Source: Rosellinia necatrix
Lineage: Eukaryota > Ascomycota > Sordariomycetes > Xylariales > Xylariaceae
Assembly (NCBI GenBank): GCA_021209875.1
Contig: JAGYVD010000006.1
Span: 3,658,001-3,722,000, forward strand
DNA: 64,000 nucleotides
Reading direction: 5' to 3'
Shown in pieces: positions 62,172-64,000 of the stretch. Position 1 is the stretch's first letter; every line of letters starts with the position of its first letter. The notes below the pieces were generated by a model, which was not told where the DNA came from, searched no databases, and was given only the letters and a program-made list of their open reading frames with translations. The position numbers were made by a program, and so were the translations under genes.

Positions 62172-63383
62172 ATGCCTCAAGACCCGAACCTTTACGGGCA
62201 ACGGCCAGCGAAGAAACAAAAGAGGGAGATATCACTCTCGAATTCGCTATCATTCACGTCACAACTCAGCTCGCTCATATCATCGCCAACGGTTACATCC
62301 TCGTCGTCATCCGGGGGTGTTGCTTCCTCGTCAGGGCGTCCGCGCCCCTCCAAGACAAAAGATGACATATTCTCCTCGATAAAGGCGAGCCGGAAGTCCG
62401 GTCAATCCTCACGAAGGGACAACGACAGATCAACGAACCCCGAAAGCTCCAACAGCAAGATCAAACTCAAGCATGTGCACAACACGGAGGAGGAGAAACA
62501 AGATTTCGCGCGCGCCCGGCGCAAGATGGAAGAGAAGGCGCGCCTGTACGCGGCCATGAAGCGCGGCGACTACATCGCCAAGGGAAACGAGGCGGCGCCC
62601 CTCGTGGACTTTGACCGGAAGTGGGCAGAGCGGCACCCCGAAGACGACGACAACCGGTACTCGAGCTCGGGCAGCGATAACGAGTCTTCGGACGACGGCG
62701 GCGGCGGCACAGCGGCTACAGAGATGGTGGAATACCAGGACGAGTTCGGCCGCACGCGGACGGGCACGCGGGCCGAGGTGCAGCGGCTGCAGCGGCGCGC
62801 GGCGCGGTCGGCGCTCGGGGCGGTGGAGCTCGAGGACATGGCGGCGGTGCCGACGGTGCAGCCCAGCCGGCTGATCTTCGGGGACGCGATCCAGACGGGG
62901 GCGTTCAACCCGGAGGCGGCGACGGCGGACGCGATGGCGGCGCTGGCGGCGAGGCGCGACCGGGCGCCCACGCCGCCGCCCGACACGCACTTCGACGGCG
63001 ACGCCGAGATCCGCACCAAGGGCACCGGCTTCTACCGGTTCTCGCGCGAGGAGGACCGCCGCGCCCGCGAGATGGAGGACCTCGCCGCCGAGCGCGAGAA
63101 CACGGAGCGCGTGCGGCGCGCGCGCGCCGCCGACAGGGACCGCCGCCGCAGGGACATCGAGGAGAGGCGGCGGAAGATCGGCGCCCGCCGCGCCGAGAAG
63201 CTCGCCGACAGCTTCCTCGACGGCCTCGCGGGCGAGATGGGGGCTGCCGCTGCCACTGGCACTGCTGCTACTGCTGCTGTTGCTGCTGCTGATACTGATA
63301 CTACTCAGGTTGGGGAGGGAGATAGAGGGACCGAGACGGGAGACGGGGGATCGAAGCTTGTCGCCGTTGAAACTGATCCTTGA
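62172..63383 (+). CDS. CCDC174-like nuclear coiled-coil protein (DUF4078)
   Basis: Single exon, 403 aa, ATG at 62172. The N-terminal third is Ser-rich with a basic KKQKR cluster, a possible nuclear signal. DIFSSIKASRKS resembles the conserved family N-motif. KHVHNTEEEKQDFARARRKM begins a charged helix. EYQDEFGRTRTGTRAE and EIRTKGTGFYRFSREEDRR are the family hallmarks. Long Arg/Glu coiled coils follow, and the C-tail is low-complexity Ala/Thr. Animal CCDC174 associates with the exon junction complex; function in fungi is inferred. Codon GC rises sharply after 62500. It is divergent from HOM6. Confidence 0.85.
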   Translation: MPQDPNLYGQRPAKKQKREISLSNSLSFTSQLSSLISSPTVTSSSSSGGVASSSGRPRPSKTKDDIFSSIKASRKSGQSSRRDNDRSTNPESSNSKIKLKHVHNTEEEKQDFARARRKMEEKARLYAAMKRGDYIAKGNEAAPLVDFDRKWAERHPEDDDNRYSSSGSDNESSDDGGGGTAATEMVEYQDEFGRTRTGTRAEVQRLQRRAARSALGAVELEDMAAVPTVQPSRLIFGDAIQTGAFNPEAATADAMAALAARRDRAPTPPPDTHFDGDAEIRTKGTGFYRFSREEDRRAREMEDLAAERENTERVRRARAADRDRRRRDIEERRRKIGARRAEKLADSFLDGLAGEMGAAAATGTAATAAVAAADTDTTQVGEGDRGTETGDGGSKLVAVETDP

Positions 63384-64000
63384 TGATTATGACGGGAAAT
63401 TCCCTCGAGGATAGTATGTTTATATCGATATATATACGCAGCCTAATATCAGCCGTCCACGGTGGCTCCGGGGAATGCTAACAGAAGCTTGACCAAGATA
63501 TCATCACAGAGATACGCCGGCGCTGAGTGCTGATTTTGAAGTCCCGCGCCCAGGTGCCGATCGAACGCCACGGCTGTAAGGTATGGGCTAGGGGATGCCC
63601 ATATCTCCTGCCAACTACTGCCTTTACTAAAGACACAGTTGTACGCGGAGAGGAGCTCCCGACGTTATGCGATAGGTATACCTAATTCTAGATACCACTT
63701 TCTACATATACGCCTGTCAGACAACTCGAGCTCCATAGTGGTTAGGGGCTTGTTTATCATCTGATAAGTTGTATTTTAAGCTCCGAGGCGTGAAGGATTG
63801 GTGGAGGTACAGGGAAATAAACTGTCAGCGCTTGAGCGATGCACAGTCTAAGAACCATACATCAAATCACGACTACCCCTTGATACTGTCGTTCGTCATA
63901 TGGTGCAATTTCTCTCAGTCTCTCAGGCTAACAGCTGACTTATGATCGTCTTTGACTCCCGTTTTTAAATTTCCTCTACTCGTCGCCAGCTGCCTCAGGA
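63384..64000. other. Intergenic at the right edge
   Basis: The 3' region of the CCDC174-like gene; nothing coding is seen. A gene could begin beyond the window. Confidence 0.5.

Overview
The window is nuclear DNA of a filamentous ascomycete, most likely a Sordariomycete. The evidence is the many short spliceosomal introns (about 50-120 nt, GTRNGT donors, CTAAC-like branch sites, YAG acceptors), the fungus-specific gene set (HOM6, ERG27, QCR6, TRM8, MDM1, tyrosinase, GH79, a PKS-NRPS hybrid) and intergenic DNA full of degenerate ACCTACCTAGGTA-type tracts. These tracts suggest a xylarialean fungus, but that placement is only an impression. I rebuilt exon structures by hand by joining open frames across consensus splice sites. 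Every multi-exon model given with exon coordinates sums to a multiple of three.

Layout. Positions 2.1-4.4 kb hold a nine-exon secreted-type tyrosinase (-). At 6.8-9.8 kb are a small low-complexity protein (-) and a GPI-anchor-like GH79 glycosidase (-). From 10.9 to 25.5 kb come housekeeping genes: a Ure2-type glutathione transferase with a mitochondrial-type presequence (-), an Srp2-like SR splicing factor with an apparent 6-nt microexon (-), an Mdm1-type PXA-RGS-PX-nexin-C tether (-), tRNA m7G methyltransferase TRM8 (-) and a divergent GBD/FH3 protein without formin catalytic domains (+). After a gene-poor stretch follow a WBP2-like PPxY protein (+), the complex III hinge protein QCR6 (+), an SLC49-like MFS transporter whose third exon seems to change frame (+) and the ergosterol 3-ketoreductase ERG27 (-).

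The accessory core is 40.1-57.1 kb, a compact secondary-metabolite locus. A 12.6-kb gene encodes a PKS-NRPS hybrid of 4083 aa (KS-AT-DH-cMT-pseudoER-KR-ACP-C-A-T-R). A divergently transcribed seven-helix rhodopsin-like membrane protein and a cytochrome P450 lie beside it. All polyketide motifs look intact, but the condensation domain has lost its HHxxxDG histidines (it reads LPLVLDG) and its second conserved motif is also altered. The P450 lacks the usual acid-threonine pair of helix I. No trans-enoyl reductase and no pathway transcription factor are visible. The divergent promoter between the PKS and the membrane protein carries four GTCAG half-sites, two of them forming a palindrome, and CGTCAGG recurs just upstream of the P450. 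This locus is the best candidate for something undescribed. Downstream lie a small membrane protein (+), homoserine dehydrogenase HOM6 (-) and a CCDC174-like protein (+).
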